Source of the DNA: Geomonas paludis
GTDB lineage: Bacteria > Desulfobacterota > Desulfuromonadia > Geobacterales > Geobacteraceae
Reading direction: 5' to 3'
DNA: 64,000 nt
Assembly (NCBI RefSeq): GCF_014193585.1
Contig: NZ_BLXY01000005.1
Coordinates: 124,001-188,000 of the forward strand
Shown: one piece after another, positions 23,717-33,100 of the stretch
Layout of the letters: every line of letters begins with the position of its first letter
Position numbering within the stretch: the first letter of the stretch is position 1
Program-made: the position numbers and the translations under genes
Notes under the pieces: generated by a model
The model's database searches: none
Told to the model about the DNA's origin: nothing
The model's input: the letters and a program-made list of their open reading frames with translations, nothing else

Positions 23717-25069
23717 TCAAAGGTCAGCCTTGACAGTCGCCTGGTCCGCCGACCTGGGTTGCCGCAGATAACGGTACAACACCCAGACAAGCAGGATTGC
23801 GCAGGTGGAATAACTGATCAGGTGAGCCACGGCCAGTCCCCGTGCAGTGGTGGCGATCCCTGTCAGGCATAAAAGTACGAGGATGCTTCCTCGTAACAGA
23901 TCAAGGCCAAGCATCTGCCTGGACTGTTCGGCCGCCCATAGCCCTGCACTTGCTACCGTCCAGACCGAAGTCGCGACACACAGCACCGCGATGACCCCCA
24001 GCACATCGCCTCCGGTTCCAAACCCTTTGCCGTACCAGGACATCAGGATGTCGGGAAACAACATGAGAACCGACGCACCCGCAGCAGTGACCAGCACGCT
24101 TATCGCGCCCAAGCCGACCAATGCCTTGGTGAAGCCGTGCCGGTTGCCTTCCGCCTGGAGGTTGGCCAAAACAGGCAGAGATACATGAAAGATACGTGTT
24201 GGTAGAAAAGCCAGTACGTTCTGATATCTGCTGGCGGCATTGAAGATGGCATATTCCGCCAGCCCATCGGGGCGCCGGGCAAGGAGGATGCCCACAGCCC
24301 AGTTGGTGGCGTTCATAGCGATCTCGCTAAGCCAGACCATGGTCGACATTCTAAGGATCGACCGCTCACCCCACACCTTGCGGTACGTTATCGGGATCCC
24401 CAGCCGCCGGCATTCCTTCTGGAGCATGACCTGACCGATCAGACAGCCCATAATGCTTACAGCAGAATAGCCAAGCACGGCCCCGGTGACTCCGTTGTAA
24501 TGGGAGGTTACCCAAACAATCGGCAAGAGGGCTCCCTGGCAGGAGGTTATCGTAGCGCAACTTCGAAAACACTCGAGCCCAGCAAGCATGCGAAACTGGA
24601 TCAGACTTATAATCTCGAACATCATCCAGACTGAGCTCAGACTGAAATCACGTGCAAGGTTGTGCCCAGGAAGCAACTTCTCGGCAAGAAGGTGTGAGCA
24701 ACTGACGACAAGCAAGCCTATGACTGCAGAAACGACGCCCACAAAAGAAAGTGTGAAGCCGATAATACGTCCTGTTCGTTGCGGATTGGACACTCTGTTG
24801 CTGGCGATATACTTAGCAGTAGAAAGACCTATCCCGGCCTGCCCAAAACTCGAAATCATCAACACAGTGCTTTGAATGACGGCCAGTCTGCCGAAATCCG
24901 ACATCCCGATGACCCGTGCCACAAAGATGACAGCCAGGAAGTTGCTGATTTGCCTGAAAAGAGATCCTGCGGTTACCCAAGACATGCCGACGGCCAGCCT
25001 CTTTTTCAGCGACTGTGCCGGCAGATACTTGTCGGAAATCTGGGAGAGGCGTTCTGGTAGTTGCCACAT
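23717..25069 (-). CDS. Wzx-type oligosaccharide flippase
   Basis: 450 residues with about 12-14 membrane helices, beginning with an amphipathic segment and ASWVTAGSLFRQISNFLAVIF-like first helix typical of the MOP superfamily polysaccharide transporters. It would flip undecaprenyl-linked repeat units to the periplasmic side. Nine bases separate its stop from the Wzy-like start, consistent with one operon. The codon and base composition shift to lower GC begins around this gene. Confidence 0.85.
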   Translation of the reverse strand: MWQLPERLSQISDKYLPAQSLKKRLAVGMSWVTAGSLFRQISNFLAVIFVARVIGMSDFGRLAVIQSTVLMISSFGQAGIGLSTAKYIASNRVSNPQRTGRIIGFTLSFVGVVSAVIGLLVVSCSHLLAEKLLPGHNLARDFSLSSVWMMFEIISLIQFRMLAGLECFRSCATITSCQGALLPIVWVTSHYNGVTGAVLGYSAVSIMGCLIGQVMLQKECRRLGIPITYRKVWGERSILRMSTMVWLSEIAMNATNWAVGILLARRPDGLAEYAIFNAASRYQNVLAFLPTRIFHVSLPVLANLQAEGNRHGFTKALVGLGAISVLVTAAGASVLMLFPDILMSWYGKGFGTGGDVLGVIAVLCVATSVWTVASAGLWAAEQSRQMLGLDLLRGSILVLLCLTGIATTARGLAVAHLISYSTCAILLVWVLYRYLRQPRSADQATVKADL

Positions 25070-25194
25070 GTCCGACCTCTATCTGAGTTGCTGCCTTTGA
25101 GGTAGAAGAATAGATACAACTGAGCATGACCCCGATGGACGAAGTACTGCAAAGCTTGCGTGAGACGGGGCGACAAAGACAGCAGGCCGGAGTG

Positions 25195-26244
25195 TTAGCG
25201 GTGTTCCATGATGCTGACCAGTTCATCAATGATGGTTCCGAGGGCCTCGGGGCTATCGCTGCCAGGGTGTGCGGGGCGGTTCCATTTGCAGATATGCAAC
25301 TTGTTTTCGATGTCCTCGATGCTTTGTAGCAGCACCAGACGTCCGCAATTTGCAAGATATTCATCAACGGTACCCATCTGACCGCGGAAAATGCTATAAA
25401 CTGGAACTCCCAGTGCCGCGGCTTCCCTGTTCATTGTTCCGCCACCGCTTATCACAAGGTCGGAGTGCCAGATTAGATTTAGGCCATCGATCACTTTTGG
25501 AGGAATGATAATCTTACCCGTGTCAATTAAGCTGCTCCATGCGGCTCGCACTGTCGCCTCCTGATCTCCGTTTCGCGGCAGCACGATAAGGCGGGTGTCG
25601 GACAACGCCGTGAGGCGCTGCATCACTGCAGAAAAAAGCTCGTCGCTTTGGGGCCGATGATAATGTGCCTCTGTTGCTGGCGGCCGAATAGTTACTACGA
25701 CCTCCTCAGTGGTAATCCCCAATTCGGACAAGATCCCGTTCAACGGCTTGAACCGCGGGACGTACACGTCCTCTTTTATCCCGGGATACCTACCAATACG
25801 ACTGAACCTTTGTTTAATAGCATCATCGGGTATCACCTCTGGCACAATTACGGTGTCAGGATACGCAAAAGGAAGCCACTGCGCATGCTCATAGTCGAAA
25901 ATCAACGTGGAGGGGACGCCAAGCAAACGGGCGATGATCAACTGCGAACGCGAACCGTGGGACAGGGCCAACGCGGGTTTCTCGCTGAGCACTGTTGGGG
26001 CGAGCTGGAGGGCTCTGATTGCCAAGCCGATAACCTTCATGACCCTGTTCTTCCCATAGTGTCTACCAATCCTGTTGTAGGGCAGTCGCAGCAGATCTGC
26101 GAGACCACAGACTTGGAAGCAGTCCCTAGCAGTAATAGTAAAGCTGTAACCCCTTTTTTCGAGTTCTTCTATTATCGGCTTGAAAAAGGGGACATGGGGC
26201 GAATTGTCTAGGTCAATCCAGATCTTCTTCTTATGAGTTTTCAT
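25195..26244 (-). CDS. DUF354-family GT-B-like protein
   Basis: 349 residues beginning KKIWIDLDNSPHVPFFKPII, the hallmark of the DUF354 family, which has a GT-B-like fold (compare UDP-GlcNAc 2-epimerases and MurG). Further motifs are SHGSRSQLIIARLLGVPS, RPPATEAHYH, LPRNGDQEATVR and the C-terminal SGGGTMNREAAALGVP that would bind a nucleotide-sugar. Such proteins occur in surface polysaccharide and archaeal glycan clusters. It is probably a glycosyltransferase or sugar-nucleotide-binding enzyme. The 125-base gap downstream to the flippase start shows nothing distinctive. Confidence 0.8.
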   Translation of the reverse strand: MKTHKKKIWIDLDNSPHVPFFKPIIEELEKRGYSFTITARDCFQVCGLADLLRLPYNRIGRHYGKNRVMKVIGLAIRALQLAPTVLSEKPALALSHGSRSQLIIARLLGVPSTLIFDYEHAQWLPFAYPDTVIVPEVIPDDAIKQRFSRIGRYPGIKEDVYVPRFKPLNGILSELGITTEEVVVTIRPPATEAHYHRPQSDELFSAVMQRLTALSDTRLIVLPRNGDQEATVRAAWSSLIDTGKIIIPPKVIDGLNLIWHSDLVISGGGTMNREAAALGVPVYSIFRGQMGTVDEYLANCGRLVLLQSIEDIENKLHICKWNRPAHPGSDSPEALGTIIDELVSIMEHR

Positions 26245-26277
26245 CCTCGTCCCTTGCGCTTAGAGTTTGTCTTAAAC

Positions 26278-27006
26278 CTAATGCAGTTTTGCATAAAGCC
26301 TATCAGGAATATGGAAGCACCGCTTATTCAAAACCACTCCAACAAAGGCATCTGAATTATGCGTTATTTTTTCTTTCAATGATTGCAGTGCAAATAATTT
26401 TGTTTTTTCACTTTCTAGAATTATGACTACTATATCTGCATAGCGAGTAAGTTCCACGCCGTGAGGCTGAGCAGCAACAGACGGCATGTCAAATATGATT
26501 ATGTCATACATACTTTTAGTCTTGCTTAGCACATTTGGGTCCTCCTTCAGTTGTTTGGAGCAAAGATCGAAGAGGACACATACTTCTGTGACCCCCCCCC
26601 TTTTTTGAACCGAAAAATCAGAACCTTGATTATCCGAAAGAACCTCCTGCCACTTCAACTGTGCAGGAAGGTTGTTATCTGTTGCAACGACACATTCAAG
26701 AAGTTTGACAAGCAACACCTTTTTGTCGAGCAACGTTGAGGACACCGACGCGAACCTCTGTGCAACGGAAGAAACCCCCTCCCCTAGGTGAGAAGAGATC
26801 AACTGCATGACCAACCCAGGCCCCTTTAGTTGTTCCTCAAAACGCACGAACATCTCTGCTATCTCAGCATCTATTGTGCTAGCCGAGACAGAGTCGGCAA
26901 TATTGGAATTGTTGTTGCGGCCCCCTCCAACTACGTCAGGAGACGGTGGATCATCCTTGTGCCGCTCACGTCGTGCTTGCTCAAGAGCATCGAATATGTT
27001 GCTCAT
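26278..27006 (-). CDS. Degenerate CpsD/CapB-type tyrosine-kinase homologue
   Basis: 242 residues from the ATG at 27006 (AAGGAG upstream). It starts SNIFDALEQARRE like BY-kinases of exopolysaccharide loci and keeps the overall P-loop ATPase fold (YDIIIFDMPSV as Walker B). The Walker A loop, however, reads GEGVSS (75-80) where GEGKST is expected, so the catalytic Lys is missing. The Walker A' strand reads VLLVKLL instead of VLLVDAD. No C-terminal tyrosine cluster is present. Kinase activity is therefore unlikely; a scaffold for the chain-length protein is more plausible. An A6G9 tract (26592-26606) lies in the coding sequence. Confidence 0.8.
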   Translation of the reverse strand: MSNIFDALEQARRERHKDDPPSPDVVGGGRNNNSNIADSVSASTIDAEIAEMFVRFEEQLKGPGLVMQLISSHLGEGVSSVAQRFASVSSTLLDKKVLLVKLLECVVATDNNLPAQLKWQEVLSDNQGSDFSVQKRGGVTEVCVLFDLCSKQLKEDPNVLSKTKSMYDIIIFDMPSVAAQPHGVELTRYADIVVIILESEKTKLFALQSLKEKITHNSDAFVGVVLNKRCFHIPDRLYAKLH

Positions 27007-27039
27007 GTGAGTCTCCTTGATGTGCCAGACCAATTCGAG

Positions 27040-28197
27040 TTAAGGCCCCACTACTTTTGGAAACCTCAGGCGCCCCCCTTCCACTATAACGTTCTCATCA
27101 GTGATTGACGGGTTCGCTTTCTTCACCAGCAGCATCGTCCCCTTATCTGCTCGCCCGTAGACCTGTGTTACAAGCTTGGCCAAGGTGTCTCCCCTCTGAA
27201 CCACTCTTTCGATATAAGCCTGCGGTACAGGCGGCCGAACCGGTTTCTCTGCAACGACAACTTTAGTCACAGGAGCGGTTGAAAAACGAGAAGGTTCGAT
27301 AGAGTGTGGAAATTGGTAGAAAGAAAGCCCGCAAACAGCAAACAGCGCTACTACGGCAGCAGCTATAGCCAACCCGAAAGATTGGCAGCCCTTAATGCCA
27401 AATTCTCTTGCAACGCTTCTCACCATGGCCGCGCTGACGACTTTCTCGCCGCACCCATAGGCATTGATCAGGCAGTTGTCGCATAAAATGTTTATTATTC
27501 TTGGAATACCTTGGGCTATACGGACAATATCTTTCAACGCAGCCGCTGTGAATGGCACCGAATCCACAACCGCAGCTTTAGTGAGCCGGGAACGGATATA
27601 AGCAACACCAGAAGCAGGGTCCAATGGTGATATAACCGCCTTAACAGAAACCCGTTGCTTAAGCTGCTTAAGTTCATGAAGATTCAGAGTCTTTTCAAAC
27701 TCGGGTTGTGCACTAAAGACAATCTGTATCAGTTTTTCCTTCGACGTCTCTATATTCGACAGCATCCTCAGGTTCTCAAGCGTGTCAACAGGCATGTTTT
27801 GAGCTTCGTCAATGATTATAACGACATTCCGTCCTCCCCTGAACTCGTTGACTAGGTAGCGATGCAGTTCGTCAAGCATCTCAAAACTGCTCCTCGAATG
27901 CGAGGACAGGCCAATCTCCCGACATATTTGCTTCAGCAAATTTCCAAAAGAAAGCATCGGGTTCAATATGTACACAGAGGTTAGTTTGGATGTATCTACC
28001 TGATTCAAATATGAACGGACGATGGTGGTCTTTCCGACTCCGATTTCGCCAACAACAAGAATGAATCCCTTTCTTTGCTCTACTCCATAGATGATTGAGG
28101 CAAGCGCTTCCTTATGAGCAGCGCTCAAGAAAAGAAAATCGGGGTCGGGAGTTATATTGAAGGGTTCCCTATGGAATTGAAAATATTTCAAGTACAT
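27040..28197 (-). CDS. ExeA-like AAA ATPase with C-terminal LysM-like domain
   Basis: 385 residues. The start YFQFHREPFNITPDPDFLF is typical of ExeA/general-secretion ATPases found in Wzx/Wzy exopolysaccharide loci. Walker A GEIGVGKTT (50-58) and Walker B VVIIIDEAQNM are intact. A membrane helix follows at about 274-294, then a proline-rich linker and a LysM-type peptidoglycan-binding module (YIERVVQRGDTLAKLV to the end). The protein thus couples a cytoplasmic ATPase to the periplasmic wall. It likely organises the export machinery encoded by its neighbours. Confidence 0.88.
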   Translation of the reverse strand: MYLKYFQFHREPFNITPDPDFLFLSAAHKEALASIIYGVEQRKGFILVVGEIGVGKTTIVRSYLNQVDTSKLTSVYILNPMLSFGNLLKQICREIGLSSHSRSSFEMLDELHRYLVNEFRGGRNVVIIIDEAQNMPVDTLENLRMLSNIETSKEKLIQIVFSAQPEFEKTLNLHELKQLKQRVSVKAVISPLDPASGVAYIRSRLTKAAVVDSVPFTAAALKDIVRIAQGIPRIINILCDNCLINAYGCGEKVVSAAMVRSVAREFGIKGCQSFGLAIAAAVVALFAVCGLSFYQFPHSIEPSRFSTAPVTKVVVAEKPVRPPVPQAYIERVVQRGDTLAKLVTQVYGRADKGTMLLVKKANPSITDENVIVEGGRLRFPKVVGP

Positions 28198-28206
28198 ACC
28201 TTGCCC

Positions 28207-29664
28207 CTATTTATAAGGTATTGATACCAACACTGGCAATCCCGAGACTACCTCAACCTTCTCAGGCGTTGAGAACGTCTGATCCGACTTCTCCTTCAGG
28301 AACGCTGCGCCGATGGCTACAAAGACCCCCGACACAAAGCCGAACGCCACTATTTTTACTCTGCTGGTTGTAGACGGAACGACTGGAACAGCTGCTGTTT
28401 GGATGACGCTGATGTTGGCGAGCTTCTGCCGGTTCATCTCTTCCAGCATCCGGGACTCCTCTACACGATCCAAATAGTTCTGGTAGTTTTTCTCGTTCAT
28501 CAATTTTTCTCTCTTAAGATTTTCAAGTTGTTGCTCTCCTCTATTGATGCTTGCTAAGCTGTTCTTGATCTCTTGCAGTTGGGCTCTAACACTCGTAACT
28601 TTCGCCACTAAAGCTTGAAGGCTTGCACTTGACGTCAAGAAATCCTTATATAAATCAAGGTAAACTTGGTTACCAGTTTTAGCCTTATTATTAGCATCTG
28701 TCTCAAGATCATTGATATATCTTTTAACAATTTCAATTTCGTTTTTGGAATTTATGATCAGTTTGTTAGATGGGGTATATTTCTTTGCCAGACGCTGCTC
28801 TTCAAGCAACAGACCCAACAGCTTCGCTTTTGCGTCCTGGATATCGAAACTTCTTTCAGGTGGAACATATGAATCACGGCTCTTGTAAACGGTTTGTAAT
28901 TGCCCTTTAAGAACAATCACTTTTTTTTGCAGCTCTCGTACTTGATTATCAGTTGCTTTCAATTCAGCGTCGAGTTCCTGTTTCTGTTGAAGTAAAAGGG
29001 TCCTTTGTTCTCCTAACGAGTAGACATCGTTCTCCTGTTTAAAAACCTCTAACTCCCGTTCGGAGGCCCTTAGTTTCTCCGTGTACATCTCAAGCTGTTG
29101 CTGCAAGAAGGTTGATTGAGGCTCACGGAAAACCTGCAGATGTTTATCTCTGAAGTAATCTACGAATGAGTTAACGACCCTTGCAGCAATTTCAGGGTCC
29201 GGGTGCTCATAGCCGATCTCGATAACATTTGAATTTTTTACCTTGTTTAATTTCAGAGTCTTTTCAAGTCGAGTTTCCGCAAGGTCTTCAACATTTACGT
29301 CCGTCATTGCCACCAAATCAGGGAAAAGCTTGTAAGCTGTGATTTCTTTAACCACTTTATCTCTAAGCTCTTTGCTTGAAAGAATTTGGAGCTCAGAACT
29401 GATCAAACCGTCTTGGTTGATTGCCATTGTCGGGGCGGAGATTCTTTCTCCAATTTCTGGCCTTGCAAGATACTCCCGGCCCATCTTTATGAGAACGGTA
29501 GACTTGGCCTCGTAAAGTGGTTGACTCAGTAGTGCCACAAACACTGCAAGCAGGACAACAACCACAAAAGAGGTCGCCATTATCCTCTTATTTTTGAAGA
29601 TGATGCTTACATAGTGAACCGCTACCTTCGTATTGACTAGTACCTGACCGTTATCCGTTTCCAT
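28207..29664 (-). CDS. Chain-length determinant (Wzz/GNVR family)
   Basis: 485 residues with the Wzz layout: an N-terminal membrane helix (about 29-48), a large periplasmic region, and a C-terminal membrane helix (about 448-465). The periplasmic part includes long coiled coils (about 195-265 and 335-415, rich in Glu/Lys/Gln). The Pro-rich region before TM2 (AAVPVVPSTTSRVK) is typical. It has no kinase domain, so it is of the split type that pairs with a separate cytoplasmic ATPase, here the degenerate kinase homologue. It would set polymer length together with the Wza-like export protein. Confidence 0.9.
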   Translation of the reverse strand: METDNGQVLVNTKVAVHYVSIIFKNKRIMATSFVVVVLLAVFVALLSQPLYEAKSTVLIKMGREYLARPEIGERISAPTMAINQDGLISSELQILSSKELRDKVVKEITAYKLFPDLVAMTDVNVEDLAETRLEKTLKLNKVKNSNVIEIGYEHPDPEIAARVVNSFVDYFRDKHLQVFREPQSTFLQQQLEMYTEKLRASERELEVFKQENDVYSLGEQRTLLLQQKQELDAELKATDNQVRELQKKVIVLKGQLQTVYKSRDSYVPPERSFDIQDAKAKLLGLLLEEQRLAKKYTPSNKLIINSKNEIEIVKRYINDLETDANNKAKTGNQVYLDLYKDFLTSSASLQALVAKVTSVRAQLQEIKNSLASINRGEQQLENLKREKLMNEKNYQNYLDRVEESRMLEEMNRQKLANISVIQTAAVPVVPSTTSRVKIVAFGFVSGVFVAIGAAFLKEKSDQTFSTPEKVEVVSGLPVLVSIPYK

Positions 29665-29705
29665 GGCTATCCATCCTCTTATCCCCTTCCACCGTTTGGC
29701 GAAAT

Positions 29706-30392
29706 CTACCTGATGCTGTAACCTAAGCCGATTGGCAACGGTACGTTTTTTCTTATGTACAAGTCTATCCAGGTGTTGATATCAGAGATGGAAGACCTCG
29801 GAACGTAAACGATGTCGTTAGGTTGCAGCACCACGTCACCCTCGCCCTTTTTTCTGATTTCTTCTACATTCAAGTGTATCGTGCTTATCTCATTATCAGA
29901 GCCTCGTCGTATAACCACTACCGTCTTAGGATTCGCGCTTTCTTTCATGCCACCGGCCTGTGCAATTGACTGTACCGCCGTGATAGTTCCGCTGATAGTC
30001 ACCATGCCTGCTCTATTAACCTCTCCATCCACATACACTTTATCAGCCACGGGCGTTCGAACTATGACTGTAATCTTAGGTTCTAATATCTCCTTGGCAT
30101 ACGCCGTGCTGAGTCTCTGCGTCAGTTCTGTGGGAGTGAGTCCGCCTGCTGTTACTTCAGTGATAAGTTGGAGTGATATTTTCCCATCCGACCGTACCAC
30201 TACTTGCTCATTAAGTTCAGGGTTGTAGAAAAATTTGACGTCTAACAGATCACCAGGCTGGATCCTGTAGATGCTTTCAACTTCTGCACCAGCGGGGGCA
30301 GGCGGCAAAGGCTGCCTTCTATTGGCGGCAGTCGATGTGCACCCCCAGATAACAAACATAACCAGCACCATTGTACCCTTTAATAATTTCAT
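29706..30392 (-). CDS. Wza-like polysaccharide export lipoprotein (Poly_export/SLBB)
   Basis: 228 residues from the ATG at 30392. A lipoprotein-like signal ends VIWGC (Cys17), followed by the polysaccharide-export domain (YRIQPGDLLDVKFFYNPELNEQVVVRSDG) and one SLBB domain (VYVDGEVNRAGMVTISG to DIVYVPRS). The single SLBB domain and short length place it with outer-membrane export proteins of exopolysaccharide systems rather than full Wza. It works with the Wzz-like protein encoded next in the operon to bring polymer out of the cell. Confidence 0.9.
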   Translation of the reverse strand: MKLLKGTMVLVMFVIWGCTSTAANRRQPLPPAPAGAEVESIYRIQPGDLLDVKFFYNPELNEQVVVRSDGKISLQLITEVTAGGLTPTELTQRLSTAYAKEILEPKITVIVRTPVADKVYVDGEVNRAGMVTISGTITAVQSIAQAGGMKESANPKTVVVIRRGSDNEISTIHLNVEEIRKKGEGDVVLQPNDIVYVPRSSISDINTWIDLYIRKNVPLPIGLGYSIR

Positions 30393-30414
30393 AAAGAGCC
30401 TCGTCCTCTCCCAA

Positions 30415-31464
30415 TCATCCCATATGCCTATACCCCAGAGTCCCCACAATCCTTAACAACGTGATAGGCAGTTTCTTGAAAAGCTTCTCGTAGCCATGAA
30501 ACCTGACGCCCAGAGGGAGGAAAGTGTCCGTGCTAAAGTCATAACGGTAGTAGTTTAGCTCAGACCTCTCCCCTCCCCACCCGTCTTTAAAAATCAACAA
30601 CCCATCGTTATCTCGGTCTGTACGACCGAAACTCAGGCTAGTAAAACCATCATTTGCGCACTTCTTTATCATTTCCCAAAACAACAGATTGTTAGCTCGA
30701 AGACTCTGAAACTGCTCGTCAGAAGCTCCGTACTTATAAATTGCCTTATTTCCAAAATGAAGGCAAATAAGGCCTGCTACAGTGTTTTCTCCATGCCGTG
30801 CTAGGGCTGTAAATCCAAATCCTTTGGAAATTAGATGTTTGTGTAGGTGTATGAAATACTTCTTTGCTTGGGGTGGCTGCCCTTGACGTCTCCTAGTAAT
30901 GCAGTGCAATCGGTAGAAAGATAGAACCTCATTCACACCATCGCTAACCTCGACCCGCACACCCTCCTTAAGCGCTTTTTGAATGCTTCGTGCTGCACTT
31001 TTTCGCAACCTACAGTGCAAGGTAGCTTCATCTTTTTCGAGCGGCAGAGTGTGCTGTACGAACCTCTGGTAGGCAACCTCATGACTGAGCATGGCCTCGC
31101 CCCGGAATTCTACATACCGCCATCGTCTTGACCGGCCGTAGTCCAACACGCTCTGAAACAGCAAATTGAAGTCCTTTTCGTCAGCAACCACTGAGTGGCA
31201 GTGGTCTGAAAAACTGACGGATACTCCCCGCTTCCCAGTGATGACGCTATCCACTTCGATGATCGGCAGACATCCTCTGATCTGCCCGCCTTGGTTCAAG
31301 GTAAAGTATCTAGGGCGATAGCGGTAGGATTCCTTCAGAAGCATCGCCCATTGCACAGAATGGAAGATCGTGCTTTCCCGAGATCTGCCAATCCACTCGG
31401 CATAACCAGGGTGGTGACATGGATCTATCATTTCTACCAAGCAGCTACGCTTTGTCCCGCACAT
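30415..31464 (-). CDS. FemAB-like GNAT acyltransferase
   Basis: 349 residues with a GNAT fold of the FemAB/BioF2-like class found in exopolysaccharide clusters: FHSVQWAMLLKESYRYRPRYF near the N-terminus, central LRKSAARSIQKALKEGVRVE, and the acceptor-side KYGASDEQFQSLRANNLLFWEMI. These enzymes attach amino acids or acetyl groups to sugars or glycan precursors. The start at 31464 overlaps the aminotransferase by 20 bases; an ATG at 31431 (MIDPCHH) is an alternative with a comparably weak ribosome site. Substrate unknown. Confidence 0.82.
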   Translation of the reverse strand: MCGTKRSCLVEMIDPCHHPGYAEWIGRSRESTIFHSVQWAMLLKESYRYRPRYFTLNQGGQIRGCLPIIEVDSVITGKRGVSVSFSDHCHSVVADEKDFNLLFQSVLDYGRSRRWRYVEFRGEAMLSHEVAYQRFVQHTLPLEKDEATLHCRLRKSAARSIQKALKEGVRVEVSDGVNEVLSFYRLHCITRRRQGQPPQAKKYFIHLHKHLISKGFGFTALARHGENTVAGLICLHFGNKAIYKYGASDEQFQSLRANNLLFWEMIKKCANDGFTSLSFGRTDRDNDGLLIFKDGWGGERSELNYYRYDFSTDTFLPLGVRFHGYEKLFKKLPITLLRIVGTLGYRHMG

Positions 31465-32563
31465 TTGAGTGACGCTCTACTTCCTGGCAGATGTAATCGA
31501 CCTCTTTTCCGGTCAACTCCGGGAACATCGGGAGCGAAAGCAGTTCCCGGGCGCACAACTCAGCCACAGGAAACTTTCCTGCCTGCTCTTCCCGGCTGGC
31601 ATAAGCCTCCTGCAGATGTATTGGTACTGGGTAGTGTACGCCGCAGTCGATTCCGCTCTGTTGGAGAGAGCTTCTCATCATTTCCCGGCGTTGTGAACGA
31701 ACAGCGAAAACATGATAGACGTGACGGGCATATTCCATCTCTTTTGGAACCTTGAGTCCAGCCACACCGGCTAGTTTCTCTCTGTAAAGCATCGCGTTGG
31801 CGCGACGTTGTTTGTTCCAAGAGTCCAGGTACTTTAGTTTCACACTCAGAACGGCGCCTTGTATGCCATCCATACGCCCATTGATCCCGATGACGTCATG
31901 ATAATACTTCCGAGACTGGCCATGGTCCCGTAGCATCTTTATTTTGTTGGCCAACTCTTCGTCTTTGGTGACGACGCAACCAGCTTCACCATAGGCCCCT
32001 AAATTCTTGCCAGGGTAAAAACTAAAGCATGCGGCATGGCCAAGCCCCCCTGCTCGTCGCCCCTTATACTCGGCCCCATGCGCCTGGCATGCATCCTCAA
32101 GAACAGCAATCCCGTGTCGTTCAGCTATAGAGAGGATCGGATCCATATCCGCGGTTTGGCCATAGAGATGGACGGGTATGATAACCTTCGTCCGCTTGGT
32201 GATGGCCTGCGGTAACAGCTCAGGGTCCATGGTAAAGCTGTCTTCTTTGACATCCACAAAAACAGGCCGAGCTCCACAAAGGGAAATAGCCTCCGCGGTC
32301 GCAATGAAGCTATTGGGGACCGTTATGACCTCGTCGCCAGGTTGCACTCCCAACCCCAGGAGGGCCAGCCAGAGGGCGTCCGTACCACTGCCCACGCCTG
32401 CGGCAAATTTGCTTCCACAAAAGACGGCGAACTCCTCTTCGAATGCTTCAACGTAGGGCCCGCCAGAAAATGCGCACTTGGACAGCACCTCCGCTATCGA
32501 GCGTTGCACCTCTTCTGCAATTACATCATATTGTGCTTTGAGATTGAGAAATGGCACCTTCAT
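31445..32563 (-). CDS. DegT/DnrJ/EryC1/StrS sugar aminotransferase (WbpE-like)
   Basis: 372 residues. N-terminal VPFLNLKAQY, GSGTDALWLAL, VPNSFIATAEAI, EDACQAHGA and the PLP-lysine segment FSFYPGKNLGAYGEAG (Lys186) are canonical for the family. With the neighbouring Gfo/Idh/MocA dehydrogenase and hexapeptide N-acetyltransferase it matches the WbpB-WbpE-WbpD trio. That trio makes the 3-acetamido group of UDP-2,3-diacetamido-2,3-dideoxy-glucuronate. It would use PLP and glutamate to aminate the 3-keto sugar. Its 5' end overlaps the upstream acetyltransferase gene by 38 bases. Confidence 0.9.
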   Translation of the reverse strand: MKVPFLNLKAQYDVIAEEVQRSIAEVLSKCAFSGGPYVEAFEEEFAVFCGSKFAAGVGSGTDALWLALLGLGVQPGDEVITVPNSFIATAEAISLCGARPVFVDVKEDSFTMDPELLPQAITKRTKVIIPVHLYGQTADMDPILSIAERHGIAVLEDACQAHGAEYKGRRAGGLGHAACFSFYPGKNLGAYGEAGCVVTKDEELANKIKMLRDHGQSRKYYHDVIGINGRMDGIQGAVLSVKLKYLDSWNKQRRANAMLYREKLAGVAGLKVPKEMEYARHVYHVFAVRSQRREMMRSSLQQSGIDCGVHYPVPIHLQEAYASREEQAGKFPVAELCARELLSLPMFPELTGKEVDYICQEVERHSNVRDKA

Positions 32564-33053
32564 CGCTTGTCTCCTTTTGGATAACCCGTAATACCCTCGC
32601 CGGATTACCGGCTACTACGCTGTGGGGTGCAACGTCCTTTGTGACAACGCTGCCGGCACCTACGATGGCATTTTCGCCAACGGTGACCCCACACAGCAAG
32701 GTGACACTAGACCCAATGGACGCGTTCTTCTTGATGGTCGTCCTGATACATGTCCAGTCGGCTTCTACCTGCAACTCTCCGGAGGCATTGGTCGCTTTGG
32801 GATATAGGTCATTGATGAAAGTAACGTTGTGGCCTATGAAGACGTTGTCCTCAATATCCACCCCTTCACAGATAAAGGTGTGGCTGGATATCTTGCAGTT
32901 TTTACCAACGTTTGCATTCTTCTGAATTTCTACGAAAGCGCCTATTTTAGTGTTGTCTCCAATAGTACATCCGTAGAGGTTGATGAACTTTCCAAGCTTC
33001 ACTTGCTGGCCTAATTTGACATCCGGTGAAACTGCTACGAAGTCTTCAGCCAT
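32526..33053 (-). CDS. Hexapeptide-repeat sugar N-acetyltransferase (WbpD-like)
   Basis: 175 residues from the ATG at 33053 (AAGGAGAG upstream). Continuous hexapeptide repeats (CTIGDNTKIGAFVEI, VGKNCKISSHTFI, VFIGHNVTFIND, ASIGSSVTLLCGVTVGENAIVGAGSVV) form the left-handed beta-helix. The FINDLYPKA segment is typical of WbpD and related UDP-sugar 3-N-acetyltransferases, and the tail SVVAGNPARVLRVI is standard. It would acetylate the amine introduced by the adjacent aminotransferase. Confidence 0.9.
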   Translation of the reverse strand: MAEDFVAVSPDVKLGQQVKLGKFINLYGCTIGDNTKIGAFVEIQKNANVGKNCKISSHTFICEGVDIEDNVFIGHNVTFINDLYPKATNASGELQVEADWTCIRTTIKKNASIGSSVTLLCGVTVGENAIVGAGSVVTKDVAPHSVVAGNPARVLRVIQKETSDEGAISQSQSTI

Positions 33054-33100
33054 CCGTTCTCTCCTTTTCCGGGTGCAGTTCGTCTCTGCAGCCACGTCAG

